Source: Halostella salina | GTDB taxonomy: Archaea; Halobacteriota; Halobacteria; Halobacteriales; Natronoarchaeaceae | Direction of reading: 5' to 3' | Assembly (NCBI RefSeq): GCF_003675855.1 | Contig: NZ_RCIH01000009.1 | Span: 124,001-188,000, forward strand | DNA length: 64,000 bases | In this document: positions 34,698 to 42,879 of the stretch, piece after piece | Position numbering within the stretch: the first letter of the stretch is position 1 | Layout of the letters: the number at the start of each line of letters is the position of its first letter | Translations under genes and position numbers: made by a program | The notes under the pieces: model-generated | The model's database searches: none | Told to the model about the DNA's origin: nothing | What the model saw: the letters and a program-made list of their open reading frames with translations, nothing else

Positions 34698-35101
34698 CCG
34701 ACGGCTGGGGCGATGCTTCCGGCATCGAGGGCAACTACGAAGACGAGGACGATGAGGCCGATTCCGGCGAAACGAGTGAGGTGAGTGAAACGGTGGAAAC
34801 CAGTTCATCGACCGAAACGACCGAGTCTACTTCAACGAGTGAAACGAACGAAACGAGCAAAACGAAGACGAACATCAAGGACGAGTGGAATGGGCGGACG
34901 ATCTACATTCCCGACGATGTCCTCGACGAGATGGAGGATACCTACCTCGAGTCCCAGCTAAAGCTCCGCAAGGCGGGCCAGGACGAGTTCAAGAAGAACC
35001 GCCACTTCTACCCGCTACTCGTTCAGTTTGGTGTTGAGGCGCTCTCTGAGGCGGATGCCGAGGAAATCAAGGCTCGGCTTTCGGAACTCGGCGACGGATG
35101 A
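34694..35101 (+). CDS. ParA partner, acidic low-complexity N-terminus and small DNA-binding-like C-terminus
   Basis: 135 residues. Residues 1-55 are Glu/Ser/Thr rich (ETSEVSETVETSSSTETTES) and encoded by GAAACGAACGAAACGAGC-type DNA (34832-34869). The C-terminal 75 residues start with a beta strand (GRTIYIPDDVLDEM) followed by helices, the ordering of ribbon-helix-helix-like DNA binders. It overlaps parA by 4 bp and takes the place of the centromere-binding protein. A hairpin follows directly after the stop. The coding DNA itself carries the same words as the upstream array, so it may be part of the centromere. Confidence 0.75.
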   Translation: MTDGWGDASGIEGNYEDEDDEADSGETSEVSETVETSSSTETTESTSTSETNETSKTKTNIKDEWNGRTIYIPDDVLDEMEDTYLESQLKLRKAGQDEFKKNRHFYPLLVQFGVEALSEADAEEIKARLSELGDG

Positions 35102-35118
35102 CCTCGCGCAGAGCGAGG
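35102..35118 (+). terminator. Hairpin directly after the partition operon
   Basis: CCTCGC-GCAGA-GCGAGG, a perfect 6-bp stem starting on the base after the stop codon. No T-run follows, so terminator activity is a guess. Confidence 0.35.
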
Positions 35119-35224
35119 CCCGAGATTTCGTATAACGATATATGATATACATTCTACTGTAATGCGGAGTTCCGACGCTAAGAGACTCTAGACCCCCGAA
35201 TTCTCCCGATGGCTCAAGTACAAC

Positions 35225-35260
35225 AAGTGGTCCTGATTATGCCCGTAATCACGACCACTT
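35225..35260. other. 15-6-15 inverted repeat, candidate recombination core or operator
   Basis: Arms 35225-35239 and 35246-35260 match at 14 of 15 positions with a 6-bp spacer. The gene of a tyrosine recombinase starts 114 bp downstream. Tyrosine recombinases use inverted 9-13 bp arms around a 6-8 bp crossover region, which this matches. A regulator operator is the alternative. Confidence 0.5.
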
Positions 35261-35374
35261 TGAAGTACCCCGCCGCAGTCGGTGAAGCACGAATGCAGCA
35301 ACCGCCTCACGACGGCGCTTCTCCCAGGGTAGAGGACTCGAGACCGGGCCCGCAGGACGGTGGAGGGCCGGTGA

Positions 35375-36625
35375 ATGCCTGACCGAGCGCTTTCGACGCC
35401 GCTCGACGACAGCTTCGAGCGCTACCTCCAAGACAAGGGGAAAGGCCGCGGTGGGGACGGTGGGAACTATCGACGAAACGCTGCACGCGAGCTCGAGCGG
35501 TTCGCCGAGTGGGCCGCCGGCGACCGCGGCGACGACGGCTGGACCGGGATCGTTCCCGACGACGTCGACCGGGAGCCGACCTTCGACGATCTCGAGGAAC
35601 GCGTCTTCCGGGAGTATGCCCGGCATCTCGGTGGAGATCGGGGACTCAAACAGAATACGGTACAAACCTATTACCGCTATATCTCTGCGTGGTGCGGGTG
35701 GTGTGTCAACGAGGGGTATCTCGAAGCGCATTACGCCCAGCGGGCGAGTGCGATGGCGCCACTGCCGGAGGACGACGGCCGCAAGCCCGGCGACCAGCAG
35801 GCCTGGACGTCCGAACAGCGCCACGCTCTCACCCGCCACGTCGACGAACGGGCACGCGACGCCGTCGAGGCGTACACGACACTTCCAGAGGAGACTGCCC
35901 CCCTCGAGAAGCAGCGAGCGCGCTACGCGGCGCTGAAGGCGGCTCGTGACCGAGCTCTGGTGTTCGTCCTCGCGTACACAGCTGTCCGCGTTGGGGAACT
36001 CCTCCGGGATCCGAACGATCCGCGCCGGCGCGGCGTTCGCTGGGATGACCTCTCCCTCGACGACGGAAGTATGGACGTCTACCGGAAGAAACAGCAATGG
36101 GACGCCGCGAGTCTCCCCGACCCGGTGATCTCGCCGCTGCGAAGCTACCGCCAGCTGATGAACCCGCCGACGGACCGGTGGCCGGTGTTTCCGACGTTCG
36201 ACCAACGGACGCTTGCGGGGCTCGTTCAGGATGAGTTCGAAGACCGTGGAGAACGCCCAGAAGAAATTACTGAGCGCCGTGAAGAATACGCTCGCGACCT
36301 ATTACTGGCAATCGATGAGGATATTTGTCCGCCGTCGATCACGACGGACGGCGCACGGTCGATTCTCCAACGGCTCTCGGAGGCCGCAGAGATCGACATC
36401 GACCATCCGAAACACGATTACCTTGCTCCGCACGGTGGTCGACGTGGGATGGGTGAGGTCCTCGTCCGCGCGTTCGGGTATACAGTTGCGGCTCGATATC
36501 TCGATAATTCTGAGGAGATGGTGCGGGAGCGATACTCGCACATTGAGGCCGGCGAACTCGGTGATGTCGCAACAGAGGCTCTCGACGAGGTTGATTCAAT
36601 TTCAGAGTTCCCAGAGAACCAGTAA
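35375..36625 (+). CDS. Tyrosine recombinase (XerC/D-like integrase)
   Basis: 416 residues. An N-terminal SAM-like core-binding domain (1-130), then the catalytic domain: AVRVGELL (first Arg, about residue 204), YRKKQQWD (candidate Lys), HGGRRGMG (His-x-x-Arg, about 353) and RYSHIEAGEL (nucleophilic Tyr, about 387). All key residues of the family are present. It catalyses site-specific DNA strand exchange, for integration, excision or dimer resolution. A near-perfect inverted repeat with a 6-bp spacer lies 114 bp upstream. It follows the partition module and precedes the conjugation genes, as in integrative or plasmid elements. Confidence 0.92.
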   Translation: MPDRALSTPLDDSFERYLQDKGKGRGGDGGNYRRNAARELERFAEWAAGDRGDDGWTGIVPDDVDREPTFDDLEERVFREYARHLGGDRGLKQNTVQTYYRYISAWCGWCVNEGYLEAHYAQRASAMAPLPEDDGRKPGDQQAWTSEQRHALTRHVDERARDAVEAYTTLPEETAPLEKQRARYAALKAARDRALVFVLAYTAVRVGELLRDPNDPRRRGVRWDDLSLDDGSMDVYRKKQQWDAASLPDPVISPLRSYRQLMNPPTDRWPVFPTFDQRTLAGLVQDEFEDRGERPEEITERREEYARDLLLAIDEDICPPSITTDGARSILQRLSEAAEIDIDHPKHDYLAPHGGRRGMGEVLVRAFGYTVAARYLDNSEEMVRERYSHIEAGELGDVATEALDEVDSISEFPENQ

Positions 36626-36696
36626 TGATTGCTGAATCAGCAGGATATCGGCCTGTACCAACAAAGGCACAGTATCTCTAACCCGTAGCTTGTAGT

Positions 36697-37209
36697 ATGC
36701 CCTACTGCCCAAATTGCGGAAACCAGGTCAAAGCAGTTCACCACTACTGCAGTTCCTGTGGACAGGCGTTATCCGATATTGCAGAGTCGGAAACCGATCC
36801 ACCGATGGCGATGGATAGAGAGGGCTTTTTGTCGATGCGCTCGCTTTCCTACGTGAACGAACTGCTCGCGGGAGAGCGGGAACTCGATCAAAACTCAGTT
36901 TCTTATACGCAGTTGTCTCGGGATACCAACGCTGCATTTGCTGATTTTGCTCGGTTAGCGATGGTGAAGGATCTCCATCTCCTCCACCTTTGGGCTGCAA
37001 GTTTGAACACGGATACGCAAAGTATACCGGCGGAGGACATGAACAGCAATCAGTTTCGAGATTGGCTTGCTACTCTCGGGTTAGGACGAACTCTTCGGAT
37101 GTACGATGATGCGCTCCACACCGAATTCGAGGATCAGTTGGACGACAGGCTCCAGAAATTGATGGAGGTTGCGAACGAAGAGTTTAACAAAGAGGAAATC
37201 TCAGAGTAG
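36697..37209 (+). CDS. Zinc-ribbon protein, unknown function
   Basis: 170 residues. The N-terminus is a double CxxC zinc ribbon (CPNCGNQ ... CSSCGQA, residues 4-23), followed by about 140 residues predicted helical without recognised motif (SMRSLSYVNELLAGERELD ... DRLQKLMEVANEEFNKE). Similar architecture is common in small haloarchaeal regulators and adaptor proteins. It stands alone between the integrase and the conjugation operon, with its own spacer on both sides and a lower GC content than its neighbours. No function can be assigned. Confidence 0.75.
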   Translation: MPYCPNCGNQVKAVHHYCSSCGQALSDIAESETDPPMAMDREGFLSMRSLSYVNELLAGERELDQNSVSYTQLSRDTNAAFADFARLAMVKDLHLLHLWAASLNTDTQSIPAEDMNSNQFRDWLATLGLGRTLRMYDDALHTEFEDQLDDRLQKLMEVANEEFNKEEISE

Positions 37210-37419
37210 TATTCCTTTCTCTCATGTATATCTCTATACGTACTCAATACTAGATATAATTATAGCTATTTCTATATTTTTCAATAACAGTTAACAGAAA
37301 GTATTTGCAAGTGTCCAGTTACTTTCCAATATGCACCGGGACTCAGCCGGTACATACCCATACCCGCATGTATGATTACGAGGCCAGTCACCATCGAGGA
37401 CATCGATGACCTGTAACTG
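37210..37419 (+). promoter_or_regulatory. AT-rich block and leader before the conjugation operon
   Basis: The 37225-37315 stretch is strongly AT-rich (runs such as TATAATTATAGC, TATTTCTATATTTTTC), far below local GC content. A 14-codon frame MITRPVTIEDIDDL (37372-37416) ends just before the ATG at 37420. The block may be the promoter region of the long operon or part of a transfer origin; neither is shown. Confidence 0.4.
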
Positions 37420-37650
37420 ATGTGGAACGACCACATCAACGCCTCCGCCCTCTATCGCCGCGCCCTCCGCGAGGAAATGGAAGTTCGCGGTGTTGACCCC
37501 GATGAACTCCGCGACCTCCTCGAACGGGCCCGCGAGCAGGGCTACACGCTAGAAGAGATCGCAGAGGAGACGAATCGATTCGATGACCTTCGATCGCTGG
37601 TCGAAGACCAGCAGAGCCAGCCAACGGCTGGCGATGTAACTGACGATTAA
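37420..37650 (+). CDS. Small helical protein, first gene of the conjugation operon
   Basis: 76 residues, all helical and charged: ASALYRRALREEMEVRGVDPDELRDLLERAREQGYTLEEIAEE. The final third is polar. It resembles small DNA-binding or antitoxin-like proteins in size and charge but has no decisive motif. Six bp separate its stop from the next start, so it is part of the operon. Possibly an operon regulator. Confidence 0.6.
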   Translation: MWNDHINASALYRRALREEMEVRGVDPDELRDLLERAREQGYTLEEIAEETNRFDDLRSLVEDQQSQPTAGDVTDD

Positions 37651-37656
37651 CCCGCC

Positions 37657-38076
37657 ATGTCACAGGACAATACACCCTCCGACGCTGAGCGTCGCACCGA
37701 CATCGAGCCACTGTTGACTGGTCCAACTCCGCGACAGGCTATGTTCACAGTTGTCCTCCTGAGTTTAATCGCCGTACAACCTGTCGCTGCACAGGGCAAT
37801 GCAGTCTGTAGCGCGGACAACCTCCCGAGCATGATCGAGGGATTCTTCCAGTTAACCACTGCCCTCGGTATCGTCGGCCTCGCCATCGTCTGGCAGGCAG
37901 ACTCCCTTATCGAGATGTTCACCCTCAATCCCGAGCAAAAGAAGGGCCTCAAGCGCCACAAGCGCTCGGCGATGAAGTCGGCGGTCATCCTTGTCGTCCT
38001 CGGGCCGCTGTACACCGTCGCCGGCTCGATGATGGGCCTCCCGTTGGCCGAGTGTGTCGACCTCGTGCCCTGGTAA
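37657..38076 (+). CDS. Small membrane protein of the conjugation operon (VirB2/TrbC-like in size and topology)
   Basis: 139 residues. A signal-like segment at about 29-46 (FTVVLLSLIAVQPVAAQG), then two more hydrophobic helices (about 63-85 and 108-128) separated by a basic loop (KKGLKRHKRSAMKS). Size and topology resemble the pilin-like subunits at the head of type IV secretion operons. It lies six bp after the previous gene and 26 bp before the chosen start of the next. The VirB2 comparison is based on position and topology, not sequence identity. Confidence 0.6.
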   Translation: MSQDNTPSDAERRTDIEPLLTGPTPRQAMFTVVLLSLIAVQPVAAQGNAVCSADNLPSMIEGFFQLTTALGIVGLAIVWQADSLIEMFTLNPEQKKGLKRHKRSAMKSAVILVVLGPLYTVAGSMMGLPLAECVDLVPW

Positions 38077-38102
38077 CCACCACATCGGTTTCCCCGCCCC
38101 CA

Positions 38103-39839
38103 ATGCCCCAGCAAGAGTTCGCCGTACTCTGGGTCGTACTGTTCGTGACCAGCGGCATCACGGGGACCGTTGCTGCTGATCCACCCCGTCCCGACACTGA
38201 GGGGAACGGACTCAGCGAAAACGAGTCCGCGACGCTCTGGTCACGGGACGCGGACAACTACATCAGTCAGGAGGCATACCGGGACCGCTACGGCGAGTCC
38301 CGGTCCGCACTCCACCAGCTCGCAAACGGGACGGACATCACGTTCAAGCGGCCGCCTGACACCGCCGCAACGTGGACACGCAACGACTTTGAGGATCTCG
38401 ACGCAGGATCTGCCAATACGTCCGTCCACCCACCCAATGCATCCCTGGAGGACGGGCGATTCATCGCCGACGCACACGCGACCGTGTTTGCGGTTCAGCC
38501 GTCGACACGGGCACACCTCGAACCGAGTGAAACACCGCTCTACGTCGCCCCGAACGGGACCGTTCGTGGCCTCGTCGATTATCGGGTACGCGTACCCAAC
38601 GGCAGTTCCGAGGGGAACACGACCGTCGACTGGTCGCTTGCCGACCACGGGATCGAAGAAATACGAATACGGACGGACAACACGACTGTCGCAACAACCA
38701 ACGGTTCGCAAACCCCCTCGATCGACTACCGACTCGCCGGTGACGGAGAAGCAACCTTGTCCATCGAAGCCGAGATCCAGGTTCGCCTGAACAAAACCGT
38801 TCGGATCGACCGGGGGAACGAAACCGAGGTCAACATCACGTATCCCACCGAGGAACTGACAGTCTCGGACGAGCTCGCCGTCGAGATCTACGATCTATCG
38901 GCGTACCCGTACTATGCCGAGTACCCGAACGGGGATACCGGGGTTGCCGTCTACCAGTCCCGGCCTTGGCAAGGGTACACGCTCACAGAAGCGGGCACCA
39001 CGAGCGTCCGTGGTGTCTGGCGGTTCTACACCGCACGCGACACGGACTGGGACACGCTCGTCAGGACGAACCGCACCGCGAGTTCGACAGTTGAGTCGGA
39101 TGCGCTCCCCGTCTACGTCCATGCCTATCCGTCGCGGATCGGTCCACGTGCGGAACCAGTGCGGGGCGGGCCGGAGATCGTCGAAACGTGGGGGATCGAG
39201 CGGTCGTCGCCGACGGCAACCATCGGTGAGAATGTTCATATCGAGGAAGTTACGGACGCGTACAATACGACCTACGGCGTCGCTGTCCGTGCCGAGACCG
39301 TCGACAGGGATGCGTTACAGGTCGCCGGTATCGTTCGCGGAGTCAATGCTTCGATCGAGGAGCCGCAAGCCGATTCTGAGCGGCAGCTACGACGGAGTCA
39401 CCTCTCTATCGAGGTTATCGAGCAGAACGAGAGCCACGCTACCCTGCGGCTTGAGCTGCGAGATCGGCAGACTGGTGAGCCGATTACGCTCAATGAAAGC
39501 CCACGCGGATACCCGATCATTGGAGATTCCCGACGTGGCTACATCACGATAGCTGACCGGCGCGTCGAAACCAACCGCTCGGGCGTGGCCATCGTGACGA
39601 TCGACCAGCCGGGGATCTACACTGCCCGGTACCAGCCCGGGTCCTGGCGAGATCACGACCCGGCGTACGTCGGCGAGACGGCAACCGTTCGGTGGCATCC
39701 GCTCAGAACCATCGAGGGATGGTTTGCGCTGCTGTTCGAAATTGGCTGGCAGCTGCTGCCGTTCATCGTGATGTTTTACGCCGGAACCCGCCTCCTGCGG
39801 TTACTCGCACCCGACGACAGCTTCGATAACAAATTATGA
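38103..39839 (+). CDS. Large exported membrane-anchored protein of the conjugation operon
   Basis: About 578 residues from the ATG at 38103. That start gives a clean signal peptide (MPQQEFAVLWVVLFVTSGI..., cleavage near TVAAD), whereas the frame to 38052 adds 17 residues that overlap the previous gene. The extracellular part is beta-rich with many N-x-S/T sites (NGT, NTS, NAS, NTT), consistent with an N-glycosylated S-layer-exposed protein. A single C-terminal membrane helix (WFALLFEIGWQLLPFIVMFYAG) anchors it, with a short cytoplasmic tail. It overlaps the next gene by 4 bp. It may be a surface structure or mating-contact protein. Confidence 0.7.
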   Translation: MPQQEFAVLWVVLFVTSGITGTVAADPPRPDTEGNGLSENESATLWSRDADNYISQEAYRDRYGESRSALHQLANGTDITFKRPPDTAATWTRNDFEDLDAGSANTSVHPPNASLEDGRFIADAHATVFAVQPSTRAHLEPSETPLYVAPNGTVRGLVDYRVRVPNGSSEGNTTVDWSLADHGIEEIRIRTDNTTVATTNGSQTPSIDYRLAGDGEATLSIEAEIQVRLNKTVRIDRGNETEVNITYPTEELTVSDELAVEIYDLSAYPYYAEYPNGDTGVAVYQSRPWQGYTLTEAGTTSVRGVWRFYTARDTDWDTLVRTNRTASSTVESDALPVYVHAYPSRIGPRAEPVRGGPEIVETWGIERSSPTATIGENVHIEEVTDAYNTTYGVAVRAETVDRDALQVAGIVRGVNASIEEPQADSERQLRRSHLSIEVIEQNESHATLRLELRDRQTGEPITLNESPRGYPIIGDSRRGYITIADRRVETNRSGVAIVTIDQPGIYTARYQPGSWRDHDPAYVGETATVRWHPLRTIEGWFALLFEIGWQLLPFIVMFYAGTRLLRLLAPDDSFDNKL

Positions 39840-40690
39840 CACGACAAAGCCATCGCAGTCGACGAACCGTCCTTCGAACAGCTGCTGGTGCTGCCGTTGC
39901 GAGCGTCGGCGGATGTCTACGTCCCGATGACAATGGCACCACGAACGGCGCAACCGATGAAGATGATGCCGAAGGCCCGTTCCAGCGCGTCGCCGTCGAG
40001 GAGACGATGCTTGTCGTGGAACTCACAACTGACGCCACCGTAGACCGGATCAACCTCATCAAGCCGAATGGAGAGCTATTCGGCCAACGGGAGGTTGCTG
40101 CTGGAGTGCAGCAGGCTACGTTTACGATCGGAACGACCTACGAACCTGGCGAGTACCGCGTTCTCGCGCTGCGGAACGGGGAACAGGTGGGCGAAATGAC
40201 TGTACCTATCCAGCCGGATGTCAGCATTGAGAACGTCGGGATTGGCCGAAATCAGCCGGAGAAAATGTGGGATGCCCCGATCGATGAGATCGGCGAAGAG
40301 GCGTTCGTACGGGTTGCAAACCAGGGCACCGGTCCAACAGCGCTCACGAAGCTACTCTTCATCGGCGACGTACCGTATCCGTCCGGTGAGGAGGGTACGA
40401 ACTACGTGAACGACGAGGATATTAGCGGGATCTATGATCCGGCATCGGAGTCGGAAGCCGATACAGTTGTCCTTCTAGCAAATAGTCGAGTTACAATCTA
40501 TAGCTCCAGATCCCCGTTTGCGTTCGTTCCCGGTGCTGGAACGTCCTGCACAGACGAACACCAGAGCGGTGAATTTCGGCTAGTCCTCGAAAGAGCAGGG
40601 GACGACCAGCGGATCTCGAAATCATATAATATCCAGTATACTGCAGCAGGTGAGACTGACAGCTGCGATATCACCATTGAGGGGAAGTAA
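39836..40690 (+). CDS. Tat-exported lipoprotein of the conjugation operon
   Basis: 284 residues. The N-terminus has a twin-arginine signal (SRRTVLRTAAGAAVAS) ending in a lipobox GGC, the usual form of haloarchaeal Tat lipoproteins. The mature part is beta-rich (Ig-like: VDRINLIKPNGELFGQRE ... YEPGEYRVLALRNGE), with acidic surface and two cysteines in the last quarter. It overlaps the upstream gene by 4 bp and is 2 bp before the VirB6-like gene. It probably forms part of the extracellular portion of the transfer apparatus. Confidence 0.8.
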   Translation: MTRQSHRSRRTVLRTAAGAAVASVGGCLRPDDNGTTNGATDEDDAEGPFQRVAVEETMLVVELTTDATVDRINLIKPNGELFGQREVAAGVQQATFTIGTTYEPGEYRVLALRNGEQVGEMTVPIQPDVSIENVGIGRNQPEKMWDAPIDEIGEEAFVRVANQGTGPTALTKLLFIGDVPYPSGEEGTNYVNDEDISGIYDPASESEADTVVLLANSRVTIYSSRSPFAFVPGAGTSCTDEHQSGEFRLVLERAGDDQRISKSYNIQYTAAGETDSCDITIEGK

Positions 40691-40692
40691 CC

Positions 40693-41745
40693 ATGGTTGA
40701 TCTGATCGACGTAGTTCTGGAGGGGATTCAGGAAGTCGTTGACTGGTTTATTGGCCTCTTCAAGGCTGGCCTCCAATCTGGATATGAGGATCTCACCGAG
40801 GCGATGTTCGGCACTCCGACGCCACAAACGAGGGGTGCGTTCGTCTTTGGAGAGCCAACGAACGCCCCATGGTCCACAATCCGAGAGGCACTGATCGGCG
40901 GTGAGGTTATGCTGATCTCGTTGCTCCTGTTAGTGATGTGTGTCCAGGGACGGCACACGATCCGGATATTCAACATTGGAAGCGCGTATGAGGCCCACAG
41001 AACGAAACGAACGGCGTGGGTCGGTGCATTCCTCATCGCCACCTGGTACTGGGTGAGCGTACTGGCTCTCTACCTGATTGATGGATTTACTATCGCACTC
41101 GTCCCGGGCCTGGATTCCTTGAGCAACGTGATGCTCAACTTCCTTGAGGTGTCGCTGACAAATCCCGGATTATCGCTTGTCTTTGCACTCATCGGCGGTT
41201 TCTCAATGTGGGCCTTAGAGGCACTCTATTACGTTCGAGAGGTCCTCCTCTACGTTTACGTGTACGGGATGCCGATCGCATTTGCCTTCGCGTACGGCAA
41301 TGTCCCGGTTCTTTCGAACGTTGCGATGGGGTTCAGTAAACGGTTTGTTCCACTCGCGATTCTACCTCTCCCTGCCGCTGTCGTATTCAAGGGATACGAT
41401 GTTATCTACTCGCAAAACGCTCTCGCACCTGGGTCCCCGTTTTTACGATATCTGGTCGCGGCCTCACTGCCACTGATCGCACTCTACGTGACTTGGAAGA
41501 CGTTCAAATTTGCAACGCCGCTGACGGCGAGGGTCATTGGTGGCGCGACGAAAGGAGCGGCTCTCGTCGGCGGTGTTGCAGCTGGCTCCTACCTCGGCGG
41601 AGCCGGCGTCGCTACGACTGCAGCTCGTTGGGGACCAAAGGCCGCTGCAGGCCATGCGGTCGCTCAGCGAGCCGCAGCGAAGGAGAATAATCGTACCGAA
41701 ACGAGCAGTTCGCCATCGTACCGCCGCACTGAGAACGATCCCTGA
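40693..41745 (+). CDS. Polytopic membrane protein, VirB6/TrbL-like
   Basis: 350 residues with about six to seven hydrophobic helices (for example about 76-92, 115-138, 155-180, 190-210, 215-245, 250-265), a Gly/Ala-rich last helix (TRVIGGATKGAALVGGV...) and a polar cytoplasmic tail. No enzyme motif. The position between the lipoprotein and the ATPase genes fits the channel subunit of a type IV secretion system. DNA at 41000-41014 contains GAACGAAACGAACG, the same motif as the partition array. Confidence 0.7.
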   Translation: MVDLIDVVLEGIQEVVDWFIGLFKAGLQSGYEDLTEAMFGTPTPQTRGAFVFGEPTNAPWSTIREALIGGEVMLISLLLLVMCVQGRHTIRIFNIGSAYEAHRTKRTAWVGAFLIATWYWVSVLALYLIDGFTIALVPGLDSLSNVMLNFLEVSLTNPGLSLVFALIGGFSMWALEALYYVREVLLYVYVYGMPIAFAFAYGNVPVLSNVAMGFSKRFVPLAILPLPAAVVFKGYDVIYSQNALAPGSPFLRYLVAASLPLIALYVTWKTFKFATPLTARVIGGATKGAALVGGVAAGSYLGGAGVATTAARWGPKAAAGHAVAQRAAAKENNRTETSSSPSYRRTENDP

Positions 41746-41757
41746 CTCCCCTAACAA

Positions 41758-42879
41758 ATGTCGATCGACAAAGACGCAGCCGCACGGCGCATCATGGACC
41801 AGTTCGGTGAGGCAAGTCACATCCCCTACCTCAACATCGAGGAAGGCGATGTCGGCGTCCTGATTGCCGTCCCGATAGTCGGCCTGTTCATCGCCGGCCT
41901 CACCGGCATCGAATCACTCGCCCTGCCGTTCGTCGCTGGTGGCTTCGGCTTCGGCGTCGCGATCGTCTACGTCTCGCCCGACCACCTCAACGCGTGGATG
42001 TGGACGAAAGACGTGTATCGCTACGTCAAGCGCCCCCAGATCACGTTCAGCGCCCCGGAGGAAGCCGACAGTGGTACCAACGAGACGGAGCGCAACGAGG
42101 GCGGGCTCGCGAACTACACGCCGTTCACGCCCGACGAGCGGACGCAGGACCTCACGAACATCGAACGGGCGTGGCCGGGGGCTGGCGCGATCCAGCGCGC
42201 CGACGGCACGATGGAGGCGTTCATCGAGGTCGACCCCGGCAACATGGACTTCGCGATGTCCGACGATTGGGCGCGGCTCCAGGACGCCGGCGAGGAGTTC
42301 GCCAACAAGGAACTGGACTCGAAGCTCAAACTCCACGCGACGACCCGCTCGTTCCCGGTCGAACAGATTACGGAAAACATCGAAAACCGCCTGAACGACG
42401 AGGACGTCAAAGAGAACCCCATCTTCCGAGAACTCCTCGAGGAGTATCGGGAGACGCGGCCGAAGGAGATGCGCGAACGGGGCATCCAGCAGGTGCGGTA
42501 CTACATCGGCGTCGAGGTCACCCCACTGGAAGTATACGACCGCTTCCGCGACGAGGGGACGCCGGCCGAGAAGCTGACCCAGTTCCCCGTCATCGGGTTC
42601 CTGTTCAACCCGTTCGTGACCCGCCGTGAGGACCTCACCGACGTCGAGCGCCGCGCACAGATGTTCGAGAAGCTGGACAGCCGAGTCAACGACGTCCGGT
42701 CGGAGTTCATCCAGCAGGCCTCAGGGTGGTCCGCTCGGCGGCTCAGCACGGTCGAACTCTTCGTGTTGAATATGGACTTCTGGAACGGCCGCGAACACGA
42801 CTACGACGACGCAGAGAGCGTCGTTCGCGAACAACCCATCATCGGCCACTCGCGCCGGGAGGATGACCACGATGCGTAA
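41758..42879 (+). CDS. VirB3/VirB4-N-terminal-like membrane protein
   Basis: 373 residues. Two closely spaced membrane helices near residues 30-65 (VGVLIAVPIVGLFIAGL, LPFVAGGFGFGVAIVYV), then a soluble part beginning YTPFTPDERTQDLTNIERAW, like the N-terminal domain of VirB4-type proteins. It lacks the ATPase motifs, which are in the next gene. The pair looks like a VirB3-VirB4 N-domain protein plus a separate ATPase. The gene overlaps the next by 8 bp. Confidence 0.7.
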   Translation: MSIDKDAAARRIMDQFGEASHIPYLNIEEGDVGVLIAVPIVGLFIAGLTGIESLALPFVAGGFGFGVAIVYVSPDHLNAWMWTKDVYRYVKRPQITFSAPEEADSGTNETERNEGGLANYTPFTPDERTQDLTNIERAWPGAGAIQRADGTMEAFIEVDPGNMDFAMSDDWARLQDAGEEFANKELDSKLKLHATTRSFPVEQITENIENRLNDEDVKENPIFRELLEEYRETRPKEMRERGIQQVRYYIGVEVTPLEVYDRFRDEGTPAEKLTQFPVIGFLFNPFVTRREDLTDVERRAQMFEKLDSRVNDVRSEFIQQASGWSARRLSTVELFVLNMDFWNGREHDYDDAESVVREQPIIGHSRREDDHDA

